64,000 bases of DNA from Oscillospiraceae bacterium (GTDB lineage Bacteria; Bacillota; Clostridia; Oscillospirales; Ruminococcaceae), in contig CADASU010000002.1 in NCBI GenBank assembly GCA_902790675.1, positions 186,001-250,000 of the forward strand. The letters run 5' to 3'. Numbering within the stretch: position 1 is the first letter of the stretch; the number at the start of each line of letters is the position of its first letter. Shown here in pieces: positions 26,649 through 34,343 of this stretch. The position numbers were made by a program, and so were the translations under genes. Below the pieces are notes generated by a model. That model saw only the letters and a program-made list of their open reading frames with translations, did no database searches and had not been told where the DNA came from.

Positions 26649-28979
26649 TCATACCGTATTACTAAAAACAACTTTGCTTAATACTCTAAGTTCGTTATTT
26701 TTAGACGTTAAGATAATTTTGTCTCCTTTAACAATTTCTCCCGATAAAATCTTATCCGAAATAACACTTTCAATTTTCTTGGCAACTATAGTTTTTATAG
26801 CCCTTGCTCCTTTCGATTTGTCTATGTCAAAACCCAATATATATTGCACAACAGATTCATCATAATTTAATTCATATCCTAAATTTTCCACTCTATTCGC
26901 AATTTGCTTAAGCTGTTTTAAAACTATAAGCCTTAATATATCGTATGATAACTTGTCAAATACAATTATTTCATCTAATCTTCCTAAAAACTCAGATCTA
27001 AATGTTTTTTTCAATTCACTTTCCACTAAATTTTTACATTGATTGTTATTGAAGTTGCCTACAGAAAAACCTATGTTTTTTCTTTCTTCTAAAATATCAG
27101 CAGCAACATTTGACGTTAAGATTATTATACAATTTTTAAAATTAATCTTTTTTGAGTGTGAATCTGTTAAAACCCCTTCATCCATAATTTGCAATAATAT
27201 ATTAAGCACATCTTTATGTGCTTTTTCTATTTCATCAAAAACCACAACAGAATATGGCTTCCTTCTTACCTGGTCTGCCAAACTAATTGAAGTGTCAAAC
27301 CCAACATATCCAGGAGGCGCACCTATCATTTTAGAAATAGAATGTGGCTCCATATATTCAGACATATCTAATTTTATAAGATTTTTTTCATTTCCAAATA
27401 TCGATATAGAAAGAGCCCTACACAAAGCAGTCTTTCCAACGCCAGTTGATCCAACAAACATAAAATTACCGATTGGCCTGTTTTCACAACTAACGCCAGT
27501 TCTATTTCTCTTGATAGCTTGTGTTAACACTTTTATTGCCCTTTTTTGTCCAAATATGCAGTTTTGAAGTTCTAGTTCTAAAAACATAAGCCTATCTCTC
27601 TCACTCTTTGTAATTTCAAAAACAGGTATACCTGTCCAGCAAGAAACAACTTCTGCAACATCATTAAATGTTACAATATTTCTTGATGCTAAATTATCTT
27701 TATTAATTTTGTTAGATGTGATTTTTTTATTAACACCTTCTATAATGTCATTATTTTCACAATAATATTTTTTTCTAGATGCCGCTTCGTCTATTACATC
27801 AATTGCCTTATCTGGCAAAAACCTGTCATTTATATATCTTTTAGACAACTTTATTGCTGCAACAATAGCATCATCAGATATTTTTAATTTATGAAAGTTT
27901 TCATATTTTTCTTTAACTCCAAACAAAATATTTTTTGATTGTTCCTCATCAGGCTCTTCAACCAAAATAGGCTGAAACCTCCTTTCAAGCGCAGAATCTT
28001 TTTCTATTTTTCTAGAATATTCTTCTAGTGTTGTTGCGCCAATTAACTGAATATCTCCTCTGGCCATTTTAGGTTTTAATATATTTGCAGCATCCATCGC
28101 TCCTTCTGCCGATCCTGCACCAACTATATTGTGAATTTCATCCAAAAACAAAATTATATCTTCATTTTTTTCTACTTCATCTAAAATCAATTTTATTCTT
28201 TCTTCAAAGTCTCCTCTATATTTAGCGCCCGACAAAATTGCTGAAAAATCTAAGGATATTATTTTTTTCATTTTCAAATTGCTGGGAACACTTCCTGCAA
28301 CAATTCTTTGTGCTAAGCCTTCAATAACAGCTGTTTTGCCAACACCAGGTTCCCCAACTAAACACGGATTATTCTTTTTTCTTCTGGTTAAAACTTGAAT
28401 TATTCGCTCAAGTTCAGTGTCTCTTCCAACTAAAGGATCTAGATGTTCTTCTCTAGCTAGAAGCGTTAGGTCTTTTCCATATTTTTCTAATACATTAGAT
28501 TTTTGGCTGTGTTTTTTCTTTTTTCTAAATTGTCTATAAATATCAAAATCATAAGATATACACTCATTATATATTTCTTGAGATAATCCGCCTATTTCCT
28601 GCAAAATTAGCATCCCATAGCTTTCTTTTTCTTGCAAAAAACTAATTAATAAATGTTCTGTCCCAGCCAATTCAACATTCATGTTTTTTGCTTCTTCAAG
28701 TGATTTTTTCATTATTGTCCTTACGCGAGGTGTAAAATCCTTTGTGGTTAACTTTTCAGGCAAGCATATCCCTACAACTGATATAAGTTTATTTTCAATT
28801 CGATTAGGCGTTACACAATTTTTATTTAAAATAAACGCCGAAACACTATCTTTGGCAGCAGCTAATCCATATAATAGATGTTCTGTTCCAATACAACTAT
28901 AGCCTAATTTTTCAGCTTCAAGCAAAGCCAAACTTAATGCCTCACATGCAAGGTTGGTAAATCCTGAAAATTTATACAT
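26649..28979 (-). CDS. ClpC/ClpA-type AAA+ unfoldase without the middle domain
   Basis: 776 residues. Clp_N repeat domain at about 1-145, first AAA+ module with Walker A GEPGVGKTA near 209-217 and Walker B FLDEIHN, second AAA+ module with GSTGVGKTA and VFDEIEKAH. An IGF tripeptide in the second module (KNIGFSVG) fits the ClpP-docking loop. Between the modules there is only a short linker, so the coiled-coil M/UVR domain to which MecA or McsB adaptors bind in true ClpC is missing. It is probably a ClpP partner with other adaptors, or a specialised ClpC paralogue. GGAGGG precedes the ATG. Confidence 0.85.
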   Translation of the reverse strand: MYKFSGFTNLACEALSLALLEAEKLGYSCIGTEHLLYGLAAAKDSVSAFILNKNCVTPNRIENKLISVVGICLPEKLTTKDFTPRVRTIMKKSLEEAKNMNVELAGTEHLLISFLQEKESYGMLILQEIGGLSQEIYNECISYDFDIYRQFRKKKKHSQKSNVLEKYGKDLTLLAREEHLDPLVGRDTELERIIQVLTRRKKNNPCLVGEPGVGKTAVIEGLAQRIVAGSVPSNLKMKKIISLDFSAILSGAKYRGDFEERIKLILDEVEKNEDIILFLDEIHNIVGAGSAEGAMDAANILKPKMARGDIQLIGATTLEEYSRKIEKDSALERRFQPILVEEPDEEQSKNILFGVKEKYENFHKLKISDDAIVAAIKLSKRYINDRFLPDKAIDVIDEAASRKKYYCENNDIIEGVNKKITSNKINKDNLASRNIVTFNDVAEVVSCWTGIPVFEITKSERDRLMFLELELQNCIFGQKRAIKVLTQAIKRNRTGVSCENRPIGNFMFVGSTGVGKTALCRALSISIFGNEKNLIKLDMSEYMEPHSISKMIGAPPGYVGFDTSISLADQVRRKPYSVVVFDEIEKAHKDVLNILLQIMDEGVLTDSHSKKINFKNCIIILTSNVAADILEERKNIGFSVGNFNNNQCKNLVESELKKTFRSEFLGRLDEIIVFDKLSYDILRLIVLKQLKQIANRVENLGYELNYDESVVQYILGFDIDKSKGARAIKTIVAKKIESVISDKILSGEIVKGDKIILTSKNNELRVLSKVVFSNTV

Positions 28980-29132
28980 TTTATCCCTCCTTTAAACAAC
29001 TAAATTATATATCATTTATTATGAAAAATTAGGACGAATTATATCAATCATTTAAAAAATTTTTAATTATCACAAAAATTTAGTTCTATACATAATATGC
29101 AATATAACTTAACTAAAGGAGGAAATCATACA

Positions 29133-29258
29133 ATGTGTTGTAATAACGGACCATTCGGTGGCAACAATTGTTGCTGCATAATCATAATCCTTATTTTAAT
29201 TTGTTGCTGTTGTGGTGGCGGATCTGGATTTAACAACGGATGCGGATGCTGCGATTAA
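29133..29258 (+). CDS. 41-residue cysteine-rich membrane microprotein
   Basis: Short gene with a textbook ribosome site (AAAGGAGG about 10 nt before ATG). The product has 12 cysteines in 41 residues, arranged as MCC, CCC, a hydrophobic core IIIILILI (16-23), CCCC, then GGGSGFNNGCGCCD. A membrane-spanning or membrane-inserting centre flanked by cysteine clusters and glycine/asparagine-rich ends recalls YjcZ-like small sporulation peptides and cysteine-rich coat peptides, but I do not recognise the family. The upstream CATAATAT resembles a sporulation-sigma -10 element only loosely. Neighbours are a divergent ClpC-type gene and a convergent symporter gene. Metal binding or disulfide cross-linking is a guess. 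Confidence 0.7.
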   Translation: MCCNNGPFGGNNCCCIIIILILICCCCGGGSGFNNGCGCCD

Positions 29259-29267
29259 TAACAAAAA

Positions 29268-29292
29268 AACAGGGAATCACTTTTTCCCTGTT
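29268..29292 (-). terminator. Intrinsic terminator of the AGCS symporter gene
   Basis: Stem AACAGGGAA/TTCCCTGTT with a 7-nt loop followed by seven T on the minus strand. It may also end the short plus-strand gene, though without a plus-strand T tract. Confidence 0.85.
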
Positions 29293-29343
29293 ATACATAA
29301 ATTTTTATAATGTTAACATTAAATCAAAAAATCAAATTCTAAC

Positions 29344-30690
29344 CTAATTCTTTCTTTTAGACTTTTTATATTCTTTAGTCATTTTCACAACCTGAGGACT
29401 AAGCAATACTAAGGTTATTAAATTGGGCAACGCCATCATAACATTAAATATATCTGCCAATTTCCAAACTAAGGACATAGCACAAACGCCACCTAATCCA
29501 ACCGAAATAATATATACTATACGATATGGCAATATCATTTTTTCTCCAAGAACATATCTTATAGATAGTTCTCCATAATAAGCCCAACTCATAACTGTAG
29601 TAAAAGCAAATAAAGCGGTGCAAACAGCTATTACAATATTAGCAATTGATCCTATCTGAGATGAAAATGCGGTTAATGTCATTGTGCCTACATCAGCACC
29701 AGTATTTAGTGCACCCGTAATTATAATAACTAACGCCGTCATTGTACACATAATAATAGTGTTAAAGAAAACTTCAAATATTCCCCACTGTCCTTGCTTA
29801 ACTGGCGATTCAGCATTCGATGCAGCATGCGCCATAGGGGAAGATCCTATACCAGCCTCACTAGCAAAAACGCTTCTAGCAACACCATATCTCATTGCAA
29901 CAATCATAGCATAACCTACCCCTCCAGACACAGTTGCTCTCAAATTAAACGCACACTCAAATATAGTCTTAAAAGCTGCTGGTATCTCAGAAGCATTTTT
30001 TAATAAAACGAACAAAGAAAAAAATATGTATATAATTGACATAAACGGAACTATTTTTTCAGCAGTGCTCCCAAGACGCTTAATTCCTCCAATTATTATT
30101 ATGGTAAATAAAGCAGTCATTACAATAGAACTAATCACCTTTGAAACACCAAAACCACCATATAATGCACTAGCAGCGGAGTTTGATTGCACTGTACTTC
30201 CCATTCCAAAAGAAGCCAAAACACATAATAATGCAAAAATTTTGCCTAAAGGTTTACATTTTAGCCCTTTTTCCATTACATACATGGGTCCTCCATAGAA
30301 GCCATGTTCATCTACATTACGATACTTAACCGACAAAAGCACCTCGGAATATTTAATCATCATTCCAAAAAAGGCACTAACCCACATCCAAAATACAGCA
30401 CCTGGCCCACCAGCAGAAATAGCAGTAGCAACTCCAACAATATTTCCTGTTCCTAAACTACCAGCTAATGCTGTAGAAACGGCCTGAAACGGAGATATTC
30501 CTTTAGAATCTTTTTTATTTTTTTTAGTAATACTACCAATAGTATTCTTAAATATATCCTTACAGTTGAATATTTGAAAAAAACCAGTAATAACAGTTAA
30601 ATAAATTCCTATTCCTATAATCAAAATCAACGTGAACGGTCCCCACATAAATGAAGCTATTCTATCACAATATTCAGTAATTAAACTCAT
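29344..30690 (-). CDS. Alanine/glycine:cation symporter (AGCS family)
   Basis: 448-residue polytopic membrane transporter importing alanine or glycine with Na+. Family blocks: FQAVSTALAGSLGTGNIVGVATA, FWMWVSAFFGM near the N-terminal third, and SEAGIGSSPMAHAAS in the middle, followed by WGIFEVFFNT. The ATG at 30690 has GAGGTG upstream; the ATG at 30702 falls inside that site. It lies behind a long leader that contains an intrinsic terminator, suggesting regulation by early termination. Substrate choice (Ala, Gly or both) cannot be read. Confidence 0.93.
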   Translation of the reverse strand: MSLITEYCDRIASFMWGPFTLILIIGIGIYLTVITGFFQIFNCKDIFKNTIGSITKKNKKDSKGISPFQAVSTALAGSLGTGNIVGVATAISAGGPGAVFWMWVSAFFGMMIKYSEVLLSVKYRNVDEHGFYGGPMYVMEKGLKCKPLGKIFALLCVLASFGMGSTVQSNSAASALYGGFGVSKVISSIVMTALFTIIIIGGIKRLGSTAEKIVPFMSIIYIFFSLFVLLKNASEIPAAFKTIFECAFNLRATVSGGVGYAMIVAMRYGVARSVFASEAGIGSSPMAHAASNAESPVKQGQWGIFEVFFNTIIMCTMTALVIIITGALNTGADVGTMTLTAFSSQIGSIANIVIAVCTALFAFTTVMSWAYYGELSIRYVLGEKMILPYRIVYIISVGLGGVCAMSLVWKLADIFNVMMALPNLITLVLLSPQVVKMTKEYKKSKRKN

Positions 30691-30707
30691 ACTACACCTC
30701 ATAATTT

Positions 30708-30742
30708 TAATAAAAATCTCTTTAACTACATATTAAAGAGAT
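30708..30742 (-). terminator. Terminator inside the AGCS leader (candidate attenuator)
   Basis: Perfect 10-bp stem ATCTCTTTAA/TTAAAGAGAT with a 7-nt loop followed by five T on the minus strand, ending only 18 bp before the AGCS start codon. Confidence 0.8.
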
Positions 30743-31062
30743 ATCTATTAGTATAATTTGTATTCAAAAAACAAAATCTCAATACGCTATATATTTAAAA
30801 ATATTTGTTAAATTTTTCATAATTAGTAAATCAAATTAATTATATATATGACAAAAACAATAAATATACTTATTTTTATCAACATACCTTTTCCAAATCA
30901 CAAAAGCATCTTCGATGTTCACCATCAATATTTAATCAAAATCATATTTTAATACACCTGTATCAGAGTTCCATGAATTTTACCCTCCAAAATTAAATAA
31001 AACATTTCAAGTGATAAAACACTCAACACGCTAATTTTACCACATATTTCACATAAACTCAA
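30743..31062 (-). promoter_or_regulatory. Long AGCS leader with its own promoter; unidentified cis-regulatory RNA or small RNA
   Basis: The 455-bp gap between the symporter and tRNA-Leu has no convincing gene. On the minus strand TTGAGT (31057-31062), 17 nt, TAAAAT (31034-31039) form a promoter; from there about 320 nt lead to the terminator before AGCS. The transcript includes GGAGGG followed by a 3-codon ORF (ATG GAA CTC TGA near 30974) and local hairpins such as CATCGAAGATG near 30910. I could not match glycine, lysine, SAM or T-box consensus. Confidence 0.5.
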
Positions 31063-31087
31063 ATTTAAAATATTTTTTAAATATTTC

Positions 31088-31116
31088 TTGACAAAATTCC
31101 TTTTTAATAATATAAT
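31088..31116 (+). promoter_or_regulatory. Consensus promoter of tRNA-Leu
   Basis: TTGACA (31088-31093), 17-nt spacer, TATAAT (31111-31116): perfect consensus, about 30 nt before the tRNA. Confidence 0.92.
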
Positions 31117-31145
31117 ACTTGTTGTGTGAGTAAGTGTTAGTATTC

Positions 31146-31232
31146 GCCGATGTGTCGGAATTGGCAGACGAGACGGACTCAAAATCCGTTGCTCGCAAGG
31201 GCGTGTGGGTTCAAGTCCCACCATCGGCACCA
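31146..31232 (+). tRNA. tRNA-Leu (anticodon CAA)
   Basis: 87-nt class II tRNA with encoded CCA. Acceptor GCCGATG pairs with CATCGGC; the anticodon stem ACGGA/TCCGT encloses CTCAAAA, giving CAA (reads UUG); the long variable arm TGCTCGCAAGGGCGT is typical of leucine; the T-arm is GTGGGTTCAAGTCCCAC. Confidence 0.97.
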
Positions 31233-31257
31233 TTTTTGATTTTTGTTTTATACTAGG

Positions 31258-31296
31258 ATAGCTGGTCGGTTGGGTGTTGACTAGCTATTTGTTTTT
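31258..31296 (+). terminator. Intrinsic terminator after tRNA-Leu
   Basis: 10-bp stem ATAGCTGGTC/GACTAGCTAT (one G-T pair), 11-nt loop, then a T-rich tract. Confidence 0.85.
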
Positions 31297-31337
31297 AGTA
31301 ATTTTAGAATGTTTATGCGCTATAAGGATGTGTAATT

Positions 31338-32267
31338 TTGGATTTGATTTCTATAGTAGTTCCTTGCTTTAATGAGCAAGAATCTATGCCAATTTTTTAT
31401 AATGAAATTAATAAAATTGAGAAAAAAATGAAAGATAATGCCAACTTTGAAATAATATTTGTAGATGATGGATCCACAGACAACACTTTGCAAGTTGCCA
31501 GAAACCTTAATAAAGCAGATAAAAAAGTTAAATATATTTCATTCTCAAGAAATTTTGGTAAAGAGGCTGCAATGCTGGCTGGTTTGGAAAAATCAAAAGG
31601 CGATTATGTGGCCATAGTGGATGTGGATTTACAAGACCCTCCTAGCCTTTTAGTTGATATGTATAAAGGAATCGTCAATGACGGATATGATTGTGTTGCC
31701 ACTAGGAGATCAACCAGAAAAGGTGAGTCAAAAATACGATCTTTCTTTGCCAAAAAGTTTTATTCTATAATAAATAAGCTTTCTAAAACTGAAATTGTGG
31801 ACGGTGCTAGAGACTATCGTCTTATGACTAGGCAGATGGTTAATTCTATATTATCTCTTAAAGAATATAATAGATTTTCGAAAGGTATTTTTAGTTGGGT
31901 TGGCTTCAGAACCAAGTGGATAGAGTACGAAAATGTAGAAAGAGTCGCAGGAAATACTTCGTGGTCTTTTTGGTCATTATTTTTGTATGCTTTGGAAGGA
32001 ATTATCGCATTTTCAACTGTTCCTCTCGCTATCGCTTCTATTCTAGGCTTTGCTTTGTTTATTTTAGCTTTAATATGGGTTGGTTTTATTATAGTTAAAA
32101 CTTTGCTTTGGGGTGATCCTGTTGGTGGATATCCTTCAATGGCTTGTTTAATTACATTTGTAGGAGGTATTCAACTTTTTTGTACAGGAATTTTGGGCCA
32201 ATATTTATCAAAAGTTTACCTTGAAACCAAAAAACGCCCAATATATTTAGTAAAAGAGGAGATCTAG
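31338..32267 (+). CDS. Family 2 glycosyltransferase, DPM1/GtrB type
   Basis: 309 residues. The N-terminal GT-A domain shows IVVPCFNEQESM, FVDDGSTDNT and the metal-binding DVDLQDPP; two C-terminal membrane helices (about 230-255 and 265-290) follow, as in GtrB/YkoT enzymes that move a sugar from a nucleotide donor to undecaprenyl phosphate at the inner face of the membrane. It starts at a TTG with AAGGA upstream. The next gene, 5 bp on, is a large membrane protein, making a two-gene surface-glycosylation unit. Confidence 0.9.
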   Translation: MDLISIVVPCFNEQESMPIFYNEINKIEKKMKDNANFEIIFVDDGSTDNTLQVARNLNKADKKVKYISFSRNFGKEAAMLAGLEKSKGDYVAIVDVDLQDPPSLLVDMYKGIVNDGYDCVATRRSTRKGESKIRSFFAKKFYSIINKLSKTEIVDGARDYRLMTRQMVNSILSLKEYNRFSKGIFSWVGFRTKWIEYENVERVAGNTSWSFWSLFLYALEGIIAFSTVPLAIASILGFALFILALIWVGFIIVKTLLWGDPVGGYPSMACLITFVGGIQLFCTGILGQYLSKVYLETKKRPIYLVKEEI

Positions 32268-32272
32268 ATTTC

Positions 32273-33592
32273 ATGAATAAAATAAAACAACAGTTACTTA
32301 TTTTGGTAAAAAATTCATACTTTCCTTTTGTGGTTTTGACATTTTTGTTACTATTTTTTCACGCATGCATACAAGTTGGTAAAGGCGATGATGCCTTTTT
32401 TCAAACTATATTAAGAGAAAATAACATGTTCGAATGGCTTGCTGGTCGTTATAATACCTGGTCTTCTAGGTTAATAATAGAATTTTTTTTAGTTATATTA
32501 TCTGGTCATCATTTTCTATGGAAACTATTGAATATAGCAATAACGGTATTAGGTGCATTTAGTATCATCAAAATATTTTCTAGCAGAAAATCATCAGCTA
32601 TAAACTGGCTGATTTGCGCTTTAATTTTATGCTTACCTGAACATTTATATCATTCAGCTGGGTGGATAGCTACAACTTTAAATTACTCCTGGGTTGTTTA
32701 TTTAGGTATATTTACGATGATTCCAATAAAAAAAATTATGACTAACGAAAAAATAGCTTGGTATGAATATATATTGTATTTTTGTGCTATGATATATGCA
32801 GTGAATCAGGAACAAATGTGCCTCATATTATTAATAGTATTTTTTTCTTTTATGTGTTATAGGTTTTATTCAATTAAAAAATTAAATTGGTTTTTGTTAG
32901 CTGGCTTCTTAATAAGTTTGTCGAGTCTAGTTTTTATTCTCACTTGTCCTGGAAATGCTAATCGTAACATTTCAGAAACAAAGACATGGTTTCCAGACTA
33001 TGTAAATATTAGTTTGTTTAGAAAATTAGAGATGGGATATTCTAGCACATTATTTGAATTTATTATGAATCCAAATTTAATTTTTTTAATTTTTTCAGTA
33101 CTATTGTTTACATGTGTTGTTTTAAAGCAAAAAAATAATATTGTATATAAATTTATAGCATTTGTACCTTTGTCATGTAATTTGATTTTTGGATTTTTGG
33201 ATAAATATTTCCCAGTTTCAGCAATAAAAAATTCATTAACTCAATATGGCACTGGCGTAACGCTTCATCCTATAACTTGGCTACCTGACATAGTTATATC
33301 TGTCGTATGCATTTGTGTGGTAATATCATTGTTTGCAATATTTGAGCGAAATATGTTTATTCTAACAACATTTATAATGTCGCTAGGATTTATTTCCAGA
33401 ATTATTATTGGTTTTTCACCCACGATTTGGGCCTCTTTATCGAGAACCTTTATGCTTATGTACATATCAATTATAGTTTGTTCTCTTATTTTATATCAAG
33501 AAATAAGAAAATGCAAAGTCAAATTCCCTATTCAATTTTCCGACTATATTGTTTTCTTTTCAGTCATTATCAATATGTTTTGCAAAAAGTAA
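32273..33592 (+). CDS. Polytopic membrane protein, probable GT-C-type glycosyltransferase (DUF6056-like)
   Basis: 439 residues with about ten to eleven predicted hydrophobic segments. An early extracytoplasmic loop contains GKGDDAFF and RYNTWSSRLIIE, the D-D/N and S-R pattern of DUF6056 and GtrC-like enzymes, and a WIATTLNYSW block follows. Such proteins transfer the lipid-linked sugar made by the preceding GT2 enzyme onto a surface polymer outside the membrane. This role is inferred mainly from gene order. A ribosome site GAGGAG lies inside the upstream gene end, so translation is coupled. Confidence 0.7.
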   Translation: MNKIKQQLLILVKNSYFPFVVLTFLLLFFHACIQVGKGDDAFFQTILRENNMFEWLAGRYNTWSSRLIIEFFLVILSGHHFLWKLLNIAITVLGAFSIIKIFSSRKSSAINWLICALILCLPEHLYHSAGWIATTLNYSWVVYLGIFTMIPIKKIMTNEKIAWYEYILYFCAMIYAVNQEQMCLILLIVFFSFMCYRFYSIKKLNWFLLAGFLISLSSLVFILTCPGNANRNISETKTWFPDYVNISLFRKLEMGYSSTLFEFIMNPNLIFLIFSVLLFTCVVLKQKNNIVYKFIAFVPLSCNLIFGFLDKYFPVSAIKNSLTQYGTGVTLHPITWLPDIVISVVCICVVISLFAIFERNMFILTTFIMSLGFISRIIIGFSPTIWASLSRTFMLMYISIIVCSLILYQEIRKCKVKFPIQFSDYIVFFSVIINMFCKK

Positions 33593-33637
33593 TAAATAAC
33601 TATGAGTAATCGATCTGAATACATTAGAAAACATAAT

Positions 33638-33681
33638 AAAACACCGGAGAACATTTATTACCTATTGCTCTCTGGTGTTTT
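33638..33681. terminator. Bidirectional terminator between glycosylation genes and NUDIX gene
   Basis: 13-bp stem AAAACACCGGAGA/TCTCTGGTGTTTT (one G-T pair) with an 18-nt loop and A/T tracts on both sides. Confidence 0.9.
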
Positions 33682-33716
33682 ATTATATATACACTCTTTT
33701 TTAGTTTATTCTAAAA

Positions 33717-34226
33717 TTATTTTTGTAAATCTATGTTTATAGTCTTTTGGGGAAATTTTCCATTTAAAATATCAGGTAAATATTCAGGCAACACCGTTGG
33801 ATAAATAATATCTGAACTTTGTATTATTTCATCTAAAGAAAACCACTTAAACGATTTTATAGTAGTTTGCTCTTCATAAGTTAAATTTTTTAAAACAATT
33901 TTACTATTTTTAGTTTTAGCAACTAAAAATTTTTGATTTATATCATTTAATTTACCACATATATTTAATTTAAAGTTACCTTGCCACACGATATTGGGAT
34001 AAAATTCAACGTCAATTTCTTTTAATCCAGTTTCTTCAAATAGCTCACGCTTAGCCGCTTGCAATATAGTTTCATTTTCTTCTATTTTACCACCTACTAA
34101 TTGCCAAAATCTCCCATTATAGCTACCATCAGAATTTCTTATCTTTTTATCATCAGTAGATAAAAGTAATAATTCATTTTTATCATTTATTAATATTATT
34201 TTTATACTGTTTCTTTTTTTGCTCAT
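33717..34226 (-). CDS. NUDIX hydrolase
   Basis: 169 residues with a complete Nudix box at 45-67, seen as GGKIEENE then AAKRELFEETGL, which binds Mg2+ and cleaves a nucleoside diphosphate linked to another moiety. Substrate unknown; MutT-like 8-oxo-dGTPase or a nucleotide-sugar pyrophosphatase are both possible. It sits downstream of the nucleotide transporter gene on the same strand, although a terminator separates them, so any functional link through imported nucleotides is speculative. Confidence 0.9.
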   Translation of the reverse strand: MSKKRNSIKIILINDKNELLLLSTDDKKIRNSDGSYNGRFWQLVGGKIEENETILQAAKRELFEETGLKEIDVEFYPNIVWQGNFKLNICGKLNDINQKFLVAKTKNSKIVLKNLTYEEQTTIKSFKWFSLDEIIQSSDIIYPTVLPEYLPDILNGKFPQKTINIDLQK

Positions 34227-34262
34227 TTATTTAACCTCTTTGACATTTATAGTTTTAAACTA

Positions 34263-34306
34263 AAAAAGTTTTAGCAACAACACAAACCAAGTCACTAAAA
34301 CTTTTT
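34263..34306 (-). terminator. Intrinsic terminator after the nucleotide transporter gene
   Basis: 12-bp stem CTAAAACTTTTT/AAAAAGTTTTAG formed by 34263-34274 and 34295-34306, followed by T on the minus strand. Confidence 0.75.
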
Positions 34307-34343
34307 ATTACTAAATCTCAACTCAGATATAAGTCGTTCTAAA

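Noticed and set aside
30743-31030. Glycine riboswitch before the AGCS symporter
   Set aside because: The conserved GGAGAG and CCGAAGG-type segments are not found; the region is reported only as an unidentified leader.
31146-31232. Phage-type attachment site at tRNA-Leu
   Set aside because: No integrase and no second copy of the tRNA 3' end was seen downstream in the window.
30949-31233. Minus-strand 94-aa ORF beginning MVPMVGLEPTRP
   Set aside because: It is the antisense of tRNA-Leu, a well-known false gene pattern, and has no ribosome site.
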